Shown here piece by piece: positions 41,179-50,139 of a stretch of DNA of 64,000 nt. The position numbers and the translations under genes are program-made. The notes under the pieces are model-generated. The model had not been told where the DNA came from. It did not search any database and worked only from the letters and a program-made list of their open reading frames with translations. The first letter of the stretch is position 1. Each line of letters starts with the position of its first letter. Source of the DNA: Anaerozeibacter quisquiliarum (lineage in GTDB: Bacteria; Bacillota; Clostridia; Christensenellales; Aristaeellaceae); the NCBI GenBank assembly GCA_051162045.1, contig JBISDI010000020.1, one strand, 5' to 3'.

Positions 41179-41787
41179 ATGCCGAATACCGCTTCCCCCG
41201 CCGTGGCCAGTACGGTGGGTCTCAAGAACGTCGTCATCGCACCGGTCGTTTCTGATACCGATGAGGGCGTCAACTACGGCACATTGCAGGACTTTGCGGG
41301 TGCCATCGACGCGCAGATCGCGCCGGAGAACGCTGATCCTGAAGTGCAATATGCTGATGATCAGGAGTTCGACGTCGTGTATCCGGATCCCGAGATCAAG
41401 CTCACAATGGAGATGGCGGACATTCCGCTGCTCATCCAGGAGATGATCTTAGGCAACGTCATCGACGACAATGGCGTCCTGATCCGTGCGGCAGGCGACA
41501 CCCCTGGCTACTTCGCGCTCGGTTTCAAGAGCGAGAAAGCGGATGGAACCTACCGCTACGTTTGGCTCTTCAAGGGGCGTGCTGCGCCGATGACCGAGCA
41601 GTATCATACAAAGGAAGGCACCACGCTGACGCGTCAGACAGGAAAATTGGAGTGGACCTTCATCAAGCGCACCTTTGACAAGCGCTATCAGGCGATTGCC
41701 GACGAGGGGCAGAACGGCTTCACCCCAGAGAAGGCGGCTGCCTTCCTGACCAGCGTGTATACGCCGGTGGTCACTTCAGGCACCTGA
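41179..41787 (+). CDS. Major tail protein, phi13 family
   Basis: 202 residues: VGLKNVVIAPVVSDTDEGVN, KLTMEMADIPLLIQEMILGN, GYFALGFKSEKADGTYRYVW, KEGTTLTRQTGKLEWTF, matching the phi13-type tail tube subunit. Polymerises into the tail tube around the tape measure. ATG at 41179 with GAGGAGG. Confidence 0.92.
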   Translation: MPNTASPAVASTVGLKNVVIAPVVSDTDEGVNYGTLQDFAGAIDAQIAPENADPEVQYADDQEFDVVYPDPEIKLTMEMADIPLLIQEMILGNVIDDNGVLIRAAGDTPGYFALGFKSEKADGTYRYVWLFKGRAAPMTEQYHTKEGTTLTRQTGKLEWTFIKRTFDKRYQAIADEGQNGFTPEKAAAFLTSVYTPVVTSGT

Positions 41788-41813
41788 TTCCAACCAACGA
41801 AAGGAGATCAACC

Positions 41814-42191
41814 ATGATCACCTGTACCTTGGGTGAAAAGAGGTATTCTGTGGACTTCATCTCCGGGCGCGCACTACGGGAGATGGGCCCTGCCTGGGAC
41901 ATGTACGCCCAGCTTTCCGCGGTTGCGGCTGACGCCGTGGCGGGAAAGGCTTCCAAGCAAGCGAAAGACTGTGGCAATCAGCCCTCCGTGACAGCGGCGC
42001 TCGATGTCCTGGTGAAGTGGTTCTGCCTGGTGTTTGGCAATCAGTTCAGCCCGGACGACGTGTACGACCACTACCCCGTGGACCGGCTGACGCACGACGT
42101 CGTGTTGGCTCTACTGGCCGTGCAGACCCAGACCACCGAGGTCTTGAGCGAATTCCCTACACTGGCAGCGCAGGAGGAGACGGCGTCCTGA
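41814..42191 (+). CDS. Tail assembly chaperone (gpG-like)
   Basis: 125 residues: ITCTLGEKRYSVDFISGRAL, ALDVLVKWFCLVFGNQFSPD, DVYDHYPVDRLTHDVVLALL. Occupies the gpG slot between tail tube and tape measure. The frame -1 relative to it continues as the gpT-like segment at 42188. AAAGGAG before the ATG. Confidence 0.85.
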   Translation: MITCTLGEKRYSVDFISGRALREMGPAWDMYAQLSAVAADAVAGKASKQAKDCGNQPSVTAALDVLVKWFCLVFGNQFSPDDVYDHYPVDRLTHDVVLALLAVQTQTTEVLSEFPTLAAQEETAS

Positions 42192-42403
42192 CGCTGCCGG
42201 ACTACATCTTCGCCACTTACAATGAACTGCTGGGCGCAGGCTGGCGTATGACCGACATCGACAACATGGATATGCTGGGCTTTTTCCGGGTTCGGGCATG
42301 GGAAGCAAACAGAGCGAAAGCAACCAAAGCACCCAAACGCAGGTTCATTGACGAAGTGTGGCCCCGTCATGCCAGCGAATCATTTGTGACGGCTCAGTAT
42401 TGA
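42188..42403 (+). CDS. gpT-like extension of the tail chaperone (frameshift or non-ATG start)
   Basis: The frame -1 to gpG reads LTLPDYIFATYNELLGAGWR, then MDMLGFFRVRAWEANR and KAPKRRFIDEVWP, the usual second part of phage tail chaperones. No ATG begins it. It could be reached by -1 frameshifting near the gpG stop, or start at CTG 42188, about 11 bp after AGGAGG and overlapping the gpG TGA. No classic slippery heptamer was seen in the overlap. Confidence 0.7.
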   Translation: MTLPDYIFATYNELLGAGWRMTDIDNMDMLGFFRVRAWEANRAKATKAPKRRFIDEVWPRHASESFVTAQY

Positions 42404-42798
42404 ATAATGCGCGGCAGTCTTTGCGCTTGCTCGATCCAGTCCTTGATCTCCGCTTCGCTGGGAAATGAACAGGTTTCAGGCTTGACACCACTGACTGCTA
42501 CCATCTTCTTGCGCAGATTCGCCGCATTGCGGCGTGATAGATCCGGCACTGTCTCTACGCCAGCTGCCCGAAGCAGCCTTGCGTAATCAGGACCGACCCC
42601 ATTAATCCGGAGCAGATCTGCCTGATGCGCCCAATCCAGGATGGTCGTCCGAGGTATTCCAGTTCTCTCGGCCAGCCGGGTCCGCCCATTCGCCATGATG
42701 CAGACTTGCATTAATGCCCTGAATGATGAGATACCGGCAGCCTGTAACCTCTCGATGGATTCCTTGTCAATTCCCTGAACCTTGGTCAACGTTCTCAT
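42394..42798 (-). CDS. Antisense moron: DUF4332-like helix-hairpin-helix protein
   Basis: 134 residues with two helix-hairpin-helix units: VQGIDKESIERLQAAGISSF and INGVGPDYARLLRAAGVETV, then PDLSRRNAANLRKKM, the DUF4332 pattern, which suggests DNA or nucleoprotein binding. It lies on the strand opposite to the tail operon, between the chaperone and tape-measure genes, with a near-consensus promoter and GGGGG ribosome site. Expected to be made in the lysogen. Converges with gpT by 10 bp. Confidence 0.82.
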   Translation of the reverse strand: MRTLTKVQGIDKESIERLQAAGISSFRALMQVCIMANGRTRLAERTGIPRTTILDWAHQADLLRINGVGPDYARLLRAAGVETVPDLSRRNAANLRKKMVAVSGVKPETCSFPSEAEIKDWIEQAQRLPRIIQY

Positions 42799-42847
42799 GC
42801 CTGGTGCCCCCTTTCACATCAATAACAGTCGGAGACTCCTTGTGAAC

Positions 42848-42877
42848 ATTTTACCTTAAAATAACATTCGGTGTCAA
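42848..42877 (-). promoter_or_regulatory. Promoter of the antisense moron
   Basis: Minus strand TTGACA (42872-42877), 18-bp spacer, TAAAAT (42848-42853), ~50 bp before the ATG at 42798. Confidence 0.8.
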
Positions 42878-42933
42878 GGACCATGCTTCGAAAGTAGCGT
42901 GACATTTTCCATTTTCAAGGAGGGAGGATTTCA

Positions 42934-45900
42934 ATGAGCGAGACGCTTCGAGATCTGGTTGTTTCGCTGTCCTTGAGCACGGACAATTTCACGCGAAACA
43001 TCAAGACCGTCAACAAGCAGATCGCCGAAGCGGAGAGCAAATTCAAGCTCGCAGCTGCAGGGGTAGAAGGTTTTGAGAAGTCCGCGAGTGTGCTCGGCTC
43101 ACAGATCGGCTCGCTGCGGCAGAAGCTCGTAAGCCAGAGGCAGGCAGTCGAGCAGTATCAGCGCGCGCTGGCCGCAGCGGATGCGAAACTGCAGTCCTCC
43201 GTGGCGAACCACGGCAAGTTTAGCGCCTCTCTGGAATCTGCCCGCACGAAGCAGGCCGCGCTGAAGGGTGAGGTCGAGAAGGCCACCCGTCAGGTGGAAT
43301 CGTACCGCAGCACGCTCGGGGCGTCCAGTTCCGCAACGATCGCCGCGGAGTCCAATCTTGAGGCGCTGACCGCGGAGTATGCTGGGGCATCGGCAGAAGT
43401 CACCAAGCTCGAAGGTCAGGTCGTGGCGACCGGCAAGGCCATGCAGAAGGCCGCGGACGACTACACCCAGGCGCGGACGAACCTGAACAACGCCACCACC
43501 GCCGTCCGCGAGACGCAGGCGGAAATCGGGAAACTGTCTAAGCAGCTCACGGCTGCGAAGTCCGCGCTCCGCGCCGCGGGGGACGACCTGACCGCGTTTG
43601 GCAAGAGCGCGACCGCCGCGGGCAAGGCGCTGACGCCCGTGGGGCGAGACCTGACGCGCTACGTGACGACGCCCATCGCTGGGCTTGGCGCGTTCGCCAT
43701 CAAGTCTGCCATCGACTTCGAAGACGCATTTGCCGGGGTCCGAAAAACCGTCTCCATGACCAAGGACGAGTATGCCGCGCTGGACGCGTCCATCAAGCGA
43801 ATGACGCTGGTCAAACCCGCCGATTACGAAGCGATTGCCGCCGTGGCGGAGGCAGCCGGACAGCTCGGCGTCGCCAATCATGCCATTGAAGGGTTTACCT
43901 CCGTCATGACGGACCTGGGCGCGGTGTCCACCGATCTCTCTGCCGAGGATGCCGCCACCAATCTCGCCAAACTCGCCAACATCATGGGTGTGACTGGGGA
44001 CAAGCAGACCAACGAGTACTTCGAGCGGATGGGCAGCGCCGTCCTTGAGCTGGGCGTCAACTCTGCAGCCACCGAGGCGGGTATTGTGGAGATGTCCATG
44101 CGCCTCGCCGCGGCCGGTAAGCAGGTGGGGCTGACTGAGCCCCAGATTATCGGGTTCGCGACGGCACTCTCGTCGGTGGGTATTGAAGCCCAGATGGGCG
44201 GCACCGCGTTTTCGAAGGCCCTCATCAAAATGGAGCTGGCCGTAGAGAGTGGCGGGAAGTCGCTGAAGGATTTCGCGAAAGTATCCGGCTTGACCGCTGA
44301 TGAGTTCACGCGCCTCTTCAAGTCCGATCCCGCGGCAGCGTTCCAGGCGTTCATCGAAGGTCTGGCAAAAATGGATGACGAAGGCGTCAGCGCCATCTCC
44401 ACACTGCAGGACATCGGGTTCAAGGAAGTGCGGCTCCGAGATACGACCCTGCGCATGGTGAACGCAACGGAACTGTTGAGTTCCACACAATCCATCGCCA
44501 ACAAGGCCTGGAAGGACAATAGCGCCATCACGACGCGGGTAGCGGAGCGCTACAACACCACGGCCAATCGTCTGAAGATGCTGAACAACCGCGCGCAGCT
44601 AACGGCCGCGACCTTCGGCGATGTGATGCTGCCCACCATGGAAGATGTGATCGCTGGAGCAGGCGATTTCTTGGACGGCTTTGCCGAAATGGACGAAGGC
44701 CAGCGCAAGGCGCTCATCTCCACCGCAGCCTGGATCGCGGCCATCGGTCCTGCCATCCTGCTGGTAGGCAAGCTAAACACCGGTATCGGCACCGTATCAA
44801 CCGCGCTCGGAAAGCTGCTGCTCTCCTCCGTCGAAGCGGGCGGCGGTGCCACCGGTATGCTCTCCGCTCTGAAGGGTCTATTGGGTCCTGCGGGCATCGC
44901 AGCGGTGGCCGCTGTCGCGTTGTATGGCGCGTACAAATGGTACGACTATGCCTCGGGGGCCGCGGCAGCCCGGGAAGCGACTAGGGGCATGATCGACACC
45001 GCCGAGCAGTGGCAGTCCACCCAAGCGAAGACCATCTATGATACTGGCAACGATCCGTTCACACGGTTTGGCATCGATGAATTAGCGTTTTCCAGCGGCG
45101 TCGACGCCGCAAAAGACTGGCTGGATGCCATCCGCAAAGTATGGTCCGACGGCACGAAGGATTCGAAAACGGCTGTGAACGAGTACATTGACCAGTTTAC
45201 CGCCGGATCGGACGAAGTGCGTGACGCGATCAAAGCGAGGCAAGCTACCCAGGAGAAGTACGGGGTCAAGGGAGACAAGACCGCAACCGACGACCTCAAA
45301 AATCTGAAGGCGTATGACAAGGAAGTCGCGGCGCTACTCAAAAAGCGGCGGAACAAGACGCTGACAGAAGACGATCAGAAGCGCCTGGAACAGATCGTGC
45401 AGGAGCGCGTAGAGATCAAGCTGCGCTACATCACCGGCGAGGGTGGCGGCTACGACAGCATCACCCAGGCGGTGGAAGCGGAGAAAGCGCGCCTCGCTGC
45501 CGAGGGGCAATCCCCGGGCTCCGACCTGTACGGCGATGCGCTGTCAGCGGCGGCCACTGGGTACAAGGCACAGGTTGATTCCATCAACCAATCCTACACC
45601 GACCAGTACGCCGACATCCTGGCAATCACGGATGAAAAGGAACGTCAGGACGCGCTTGATCAGCTGAACCTGGAGCACATCGAGCAATTGAAGGCCGCTC
45701 GCGAAGCGTACAACGCTGTTATGGGCGAGTACGCCACCGAGGCGTTCAAGGCCCCGGAAGTGCAGCAGGCGCAGGCGGACATGGAGAAGCTGCGGCAGAT
45801 GATCGCCACCTTCCAAAGCGACGGCGTTGTGACGGGCGATGAACTGACACAACTGAAGGCGTTCACGGACTCCTTAGACGAGGGGAAGCTCGCCAGCTAT

Positions 45901-47538
45901 CTTGCGCTCCTGAAGCAGATTGACGAGGGCGGGTTGGGCGACCTCAATCTGGGTACCGAAGGTGCGCCCATCAAGGCAAGCGACCTTCTCGGCGGGTACG
46001 ACACCGTTGCCGCGTTTCTTCAGGCCAACAGTGGCACGTTCGAAGGGCTGGCAGGCATGTTTGGAGCGGCGGACGCAGAAGCGAACCGCGTACTGCTGGA
46101 CATCGGGATCACCCCCGAGGGCCAAGTCGTAAAAGACTGGGTGGACGCCCACGAGACTTTTACCCTCGCCGGGACAGCCAGCCTCGACTTCACGGGGCTG
46201 GACCAGGCGACATTGGACGCGTTCTATTCGGCAAACCCCGACAAGAAGCCCAGCGTCGTGATGGACGTGGGGCTCAAGACCGGCTGGGCGGAAGCGCTGC
46301 AGATGGCCTACACGAACGGAACACTGCAAGTGTTCGGCGCAGACGGCGCAGCAATCAAAGTGACACCCGAAGTGCTGAAGCGCATCGGCCCGACGGACAT
46401 CTTCCTTGAAGGGATAACCGATGAAAACGGCAACGCGGTGCTGGGCGTCGTCATCACGCAGAAACTGGGCACCAAGGAAGCCGTGGATGCTGCGGATACC
46501 CAACTCAAGCAAGTACCGGACAATTTCCTGCCTGACTGGCTGAAGTCCAGCACGAGCGATAAAGTCACATCCATCACCAGCCTCGTGCAGGGTGTGGAGG
46601 ATCTGACCACTGCCGGCGAGGAACTAACCGCCCAGCAGGGTAAGTCGGTGATCTTGGACCAGCTGACCAGCCTGAACAGCGCGGACATCCAGAAGATCTC
46701 CGATTCCATCGCGGCAGCCATGGCGGCGCTGAATAGCGGCACATTGGATCCAACCACTGAAGCGCAGGTGCAGGAACAGCTCAATTCTCTACTCACCGTC
46801 GTGCGGACTGCGGACGAATACTTGGGCGTGGGCAACGATATCTCCGCGGGCATCGCGAGCGGGTTGACCACCTACGGCTGGACCGGCGATGCGGCGACCG
46901 TCGCCACTTCCATTGAAACCGCACTGCGCACTGCGGCACAGACACACTCTCCATCAGCCATGACGCGCCCGATCGGCGTCGATCTTTCGGCGGGCGTCGC
47001 CGTTGGCATGACGGCTTACGGGTTCGGCTCCACGGCTGGTGTGGTCACCGCTAAAGCAAAGTCGGCTCTTTCCGCCGAACTCACTACGGATACGATGAAG
47101 CCCATCGGCAGAAATGCAATGGTCGGCATGGCGGCGGGCATCCTGAACGGCCAGAACATCGTCGTGAACGCGATGCGGATTGTAGCCGAAGCCGCGGTTC
47201 GCGCCGCGAAAGCGAAGCTCAAGATCCAGTCGCCGTCCAGGGTGTTCCGGGATGAGGTCGGTCGGATGATGGTCCGGGGCATCGGCGTTGGTGTGGAACA
47301 GGAGGGCAAAGCCCAGGCCAAGGTGATCCAAAACGCTGCCCGATACCTGACCGACGCCGCACAGGCGGGTGTTGGCGGCAGTACCTCTTATGATAACCGC
47401 CGCACCTATCATCAGGACCAGAGCGTGACCGTGCAGGTCGACAAGCTCTACGTCCGGGATGAAAAGGACGTGCGCAGCCTTGCCATTGAGCTGGCGCAGT
47501 TCAACAAAACCCAGTACGCGGGCATGGGTGTCCGCTAA
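42934..47538 (+). CDS. Tape measure protein, TP901 type
   Basis: 1534 residues, the longest gene. Coiled coil to ~230 (e.g. RQAVEQYQRALAAADAKLQS), then the TP901 core LTRYVTTPIAGLGAFAIKSA, YEAIAAVAEAAGQLGVAN, EMSMRLAAAGKQVGLTEPQI. Hydrophobic segments around 605-680 (AWIAAIGPAILLVGKL, GIAAVAAVALYGAYKW). The C-terminal third has SPSAMTRPIGVDLSAGVAVG and IQSPSRVFRDEVGRMMVRGI, repeated motifs often seen near the end of such proteins. Sets tail length and helps DNA injection. Ribosome site AAGGAGGGAGG. Confidence 0.95.
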   Translation: MSETLRDLVVSLSLSTDNFTRNIKTVNKQIAEAESKFKLAAAGVEGFEKSASVLGSQIGSLRQKLVSQRQAVEQYQRALAAADAKLQSSVANHGKFSASLESARTKQAALKGEVEKATRQVESYRSTLGASSSATIAAESNLEALTAEYAGASAEVTKLEGQVVATGKAMQKAADDYTQARTNLNNATTAVRETQAEIGKLSKQLTAAKSALRAAGDDLTAFGKSATAAGKALTPVGRDLTRYVTTPIAGLGAFAIKSAIDFEDAFAGVRKTVSMTKDEYAALDASIKRMTLVKPADYEAIAAVAEAAGQLGVANHAIEGFTSVMTDLGAVSTDLSAEDAATNLAKLANIMGVTGDKQTNEYFERMGSAVLELGVNSAATEAGIVEMSMRLAAAGKQVGLTEPQIIGFATALSSVGIEAQMGGTAFSKALIKMELAVESGGKSLKDFAKVSGLTADEFTRLFKSDPAAAFQAFIEGLAKMDDEGVSAISTLQDIGFKEVRLRDTTLRMVNATELLSSTQSIANKAWKDNSAITTRVAERYNTTANRLKMLNNRAQLTAATFGDVMLPTMEDVIAGAGDFLDGFAEMDEGQRKALISTAAWIAAIGPAILLVGKLNTGIGTVSTALGKLLLSSVEAGGGATGMLSALKGLLGPAGIAAVAAVALYGAYKWYDYASGAAAAREATRGMIDTAEQWQSTQAKTIYDTGNDPFTRFGIDELAFSSGVDAAKDWLDAIRKVWSDGTKDSKTAVNEYIDQFTAGSDEVRDAIKARQATQEKYGVKGDKTATDDLKNLKAYDKEVAALLKKRRNKTLTEDDQKRLEQIVQERVEIKLRYITGEGGGYDSITQAVEAEKARLAAEGQSPGSDLYGDALSAAATGYKAQVDSINQSYTDQYADILAITDEKERQDALDQLNLEHIEQLKAAREAYNAVMGEYATEAFKAPEVQQAQADMEKLRQMIATFQSDGVVTGDELTQLKAFTDSLDEGKLASYLALLKQIDEGGLGDLNLGTEGAPIKASDLLGGYDTVAAFLQANSGTFEGLAGMFGAADAEANRVLLDIGITPEGQVVKDWVDAHETFTLAGTASLDFTGLDQATLDAFYSANPDKKPSVVMDVGLKTGWAEALQMAYTNGTLQVFGADGAAIKVTPEVLKRIGPTDIFLEGITDENGNAVLGVVITQKLGTKEAVDAADTQLKQVPDNFLPDWLKSSTSDKVTSITSLVQGVEDLTTAGEELTAQQGKSVILDQLTSLNSADIQKISDSIAAAMAALNSGTLDPTTEAQVQEQLNSLLTVVRTADEYLGVGNDISAGIASGLTTYGWTGDAATVATSIETALRTAAQTHSPSAMTRPIGVDLSAGVAVGMTAYGFGSTAGVVTAKAKSALSAELTTDTMKPIGRNAMVGMAAGILNGQNIVVNAMRIVAEAAVRAAKAKLKIQSPSRVFRDEVGRMMVRGIGVGVEQEGKAQAKVIQNAARYLTDAAQAGVGGSTSYDNRRTYHQDQSVTVQVDKLYVRDEKDVRSLAIELAQFNKTQYAGMGVR

Positions 47539-47561
47539 TACACGAAGCGAGGTGATGAGGA

Positions 47562-48260
47562 ATGGCCGATTGGTTCGCATGGAATGGTGTGAAGTGCACC
47601 GACTACGGTGTGCATGTACTGACCCACCCGGCCATCTCCAGGCCCAAGGAGCGCGTCACCACGCAAGCGGTGCCGGGACGTAGCGGCACGCTGACCATCA
47701 CGGAGGGCGACTGCGTGTACGATGAGTTCATCGCGCCCTGCGAATGCATCGCGCCGAACCCGGCATCCATCCCGGCGTTCTCCGCCTGGCTGCACGGTCC
47801 TGGGGTCGTGATGTTCGGGAACCGCCCCACCGGGTTTTACTATGCCCGCGTCAGTAACCAGATCGACTTCGAGACGGTAATGCGCGGGCGTCTGCAGCGA
47901 AAGTTCACAGTGAACTTTCGCTGCCAACCCTTTCTATACCTGCTGGGTGTGGAAATTATTGTGCTGACATCTTTCGGCCAGATTGTGAACCAGGGCACCG
48001 TCTTCGCCGAGCCGATCATCACGGTGGAGGGTACCGGCGACATCGACCTGATAATCGGCGAGGTGACGCTGGGGATCGCGGGCCTCTCGTCCTCGATTAC
48101 GATCGATGTGCCGCAGCGGCTGGCGTACAAGGACAGCATCAACCTGACCGGCTCGTTGTCCGGCGACGAGTGGCCGACGCTGCCGGTGGGGTCGACGGCC
48201 ATCTCCTGGACGGGGAGTGTCACTCGCCTCATGATCACCCCCAACTGGAGGACGCTCTGA
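47562..48260 (+). CDS. Distal tail protein (Dit-like)
   Basis: 232 residues: WFAWNGVKCTDYGVHVLTHP, GRSGTLTITEGDCVYDEF, PSIPAFSAWLHGPGVVMFGN, then a beta-rich C-terminal half. Forms the hexameric hub joining tail tube and baseplate. GAGGTGATGAGG upstream of ATG. Contains a 31-bp perfect palindrome at 47894. Stop overlaps the next start. Confidence 0.85.
   Translation: MADWFAWNGVKCTDYGVHVLTHPAISRPKERVTTQAVPGRSGTLTITEGDCVYDEFIAPCECIAPNPASIPAFSAWLHGPGVVMFGNRPTGFYYARVSNQIDFETVMRGRLQRKFTVNFRCQPFLYLLGVEIIVLTSFGQIVNQGTVFAEPIITVEGTGDIDLIIGEVTLGIAGLSSSITIDVPQRLAYKDSINLTGSLSGDEWPTLPVGSTAISWTGSVTRLMITPNWRTL
47894..47924. repeat. Perfect 31-bp palindrome inside the Dit gene
   Basis: GCAGCGAAAGTTCAC, one central A, then its exact complement GTGAACTTTCGCTGC. 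It encodes LQRKFTVNFRCQ in the Dit frame; the antisense frame also reads RKFTVNFRC. Confidence 0.9.
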
Positions 48261-50137
48261 TGGGCGACGTGTACATCTATCCCCCGGACGCCGAGGACTT
48301 CGACACCATGGGCCTCTGCGGCGCGCTTTCCGCGACATCCTGCGTGCACACCGAGGCGCGGAACGATCTCTCGGAGATCGTGCTCTCGCAACCTATCGAT
48401 GAGATCGGGCGTTGGGCGTTTCTGCAAAATGACTACATCCTCAAGTGCGACGTGCCTGTGCGCACCGTGCCGCCCATCACCCCGGAGGGGATGCTGGTCA
48501 CCGCTCACGAGGTGTGGACCATCAAGACCGGCACAACGAAAACACAGCGTAACCTCTACTACAAAGCGACCGGCAACAAAGTGCGCAAGAAGAACCTGCC
48601 GGTGGGCCTGAGCATCCCCATCATCTTCAAGGGCGAGAACCGATACAAGGGCGTCTTCACCGGGCGAAAAAAGTACCGGCACAAGGGCAAGTGGCGTTGG
48701 AAGACCTACACCTACTACGGCTGGATCGCGAAGTCCGCCATCCAGTACACACTGACCGAGGACTGGCCGAACGATCCCGCCGCCATCGAAACGGTCGCGC
48801 CCGCGTGGATTGTGGCCGATCAGCTCTTTCGCATCTACAAGGTGGACCTACGCGACGACGGCGTGACCGCCTACGCCCGGCATATCTTCTATGACCTCCT
48901 GAACAACCTCACCTCGCACCCGCCCGGGCAGACGGATTGTGTATCAACGGTTGACGGAATCCTGGAGAACTGCCTCGTACCCACGCTGTTTTCAGGGTTC
49001 ACCAACATTGACGGCGAGAGGGTGATTGACGGCTGGACGCGGGTCAATCCCGTCAGCGCTCTGCTGGACCCTGAGACCGGCGCGGCGGCGCTGTGGGGCG
49101 CGGAAATCGTCCGTGACAATTACGACTTCTTCCTGCTCCGGGACGCGGGATTAAACCGCGGGGTACGCATCGAATACGCGAAGAACCTGCTGGGTGTCTC
49201 CTGCGAGGTAGATGCCTCCGACGTGGTCACACGGATCGTGCCCGTCGGCAAGGACAAGAGCGGTAAGGACCTGCTATTGACCGCTGGCAGCTACAACGTA
49301 GACGGCACCGTGTACACAATCGCCGCCGACCAGACCTGGATTGATGGCCCACGCGCTTCCCTGTACCCCACGCCCCACGTGCAGGCGCTCACCTGCTCCG
49401 GCGAGTGCAAGGAGACCAAGACGGTCTCGAAAACCTCTGTGCGCATCCGCATGATCCGGGAAGCGCTGGCGGCGCTGGCTAATGACGCCGACCTGCCCAA
49501 GGTATCCCTGAAGGTAGAGTTCCTCTCCTTGGGCGATACGGAGGAGTACGCCCAGTACCGCAGCCTGGAAGATGTGTTCCTCTATGACCGGGTCCGGGTG
49601 AAGCACCCGGGGATTCAGCTCGATGTGCTCACTGAGGTCAACCGCGTCGAGTTCGATTGCCTGGGCGAGAAATTCCGGTCCATCGAACTGGGCTCCGTTC
49701 GCCAGGACATGAGGAAGACCGCTGTTGCTTCCTGGCAGCTGCCCTCCACCATCTCCGGCCGGAAGATCGCCATGGAGAGCATCTCCGCCGCGCAGCTGGA
49801 GCCCGAGTCGGTGGAGGAGATCGACCTGTCCTTAAACAGTAGCGTGATCGGCGTTGCTGAGCAGACGGTGGGCATTACCCTCGCAATTGTCGCTTCGCGG
49901 GGTGGCGTGTTGACAACAGAAGTGCTGGAGACGGTGCTAACTGCAAAAGTCCTCCGGGGTGCCTCCGATCTCACCACTCAATATGACGCTTCCCGTTTCT
50001 CCTGGACGCGCTCGAGTCCGGATGCGTATGGCGACACTCTCTGGAACGCCACGCACCGGGGAACCAAGACCATCACCGTCACCGCCGCCGACGTAAAGCG
50101 TCAGGCGGTTTTTCATTGCACACTGGAGGAGGAATAA
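48260..50137 (+). CDS. Tail-associated baseplate protein (Tal/siphovirus tail family)
   Basis: 625 residues. The middle and end follow the phage minor structural protein pattern: WIVADQLFRIYKVDLRDDGV, YARHIFYDLLNNLTSHPPGQ, RVEFDCLGEKFRSIELGSVR. No peptidase motif was identified, so enzymatic activity is not claimed. An inserted Lys-rich segment (RYKGVFTGRKKYRHKGKWRW) near residue 130 is unusual. ATG at 48260 overlaps the Dit stop. Likely forms the tail tip trimer below Dit. Confidence 0.82.
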   Translation: MGDVYIYPPDAEDFDTMGLCGALSATSCVHTEARNDLSEIVLSQPIDEIGRWAFLQNDYILKCDVPVRTVPPITPEGMLVTAHEVWTIKTGTTKTQRNLYYKATGNKVRKKNLPVGLSIPIIFKGENRYKGVFTGRKKYRHKGKWRWKTYTYYGWIAKSAIQYTLTEDWPNDPAAIETVAPAWIVADQLFRIYKVDLRDDGVTAYARHIFYDLLNNLTSHPPGQTDCVSTVDGILENCLVPTLFSGFTNIDGERVIDGWTRVNPVSALLDPETGAAALWGAEIVRDNYDFFLLRDAGLNRGVRIEYAKNLLGVSCEVDASDVVTRIVPVGKDKSGKDLLLTAGSYNVDGTVYTIAADQTWIDGPRASLYPTPHVQALTCSGECKETKTVSKTSVRIRMIREALAALANDADLPKVSLKVEFLSLGDTEEYAQYRSLEDVFLYDRVRVKHPGIQLDVLTEVNRVEFDCLGEKFRSIELGSVRQDMRKTAVASWQLPSTISGRKIAMESISAAQLEPESVEEIDLSLNSSVIGVAEQTVGITLAIVASRGGVLTTEVLETVLTAKVLRGASDLTTQYDASRFSWTRSSPDAYGDTLWNATHRGTKTITVTAADVKRQAVFHCTLEEE

Positions 50138-50139
50138 CC

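Noticed and set aside
43099..44490. 463-codon minus-strand frame
   Set aside because: Antisense to the tape measure gene; composition typical of shadow frames.
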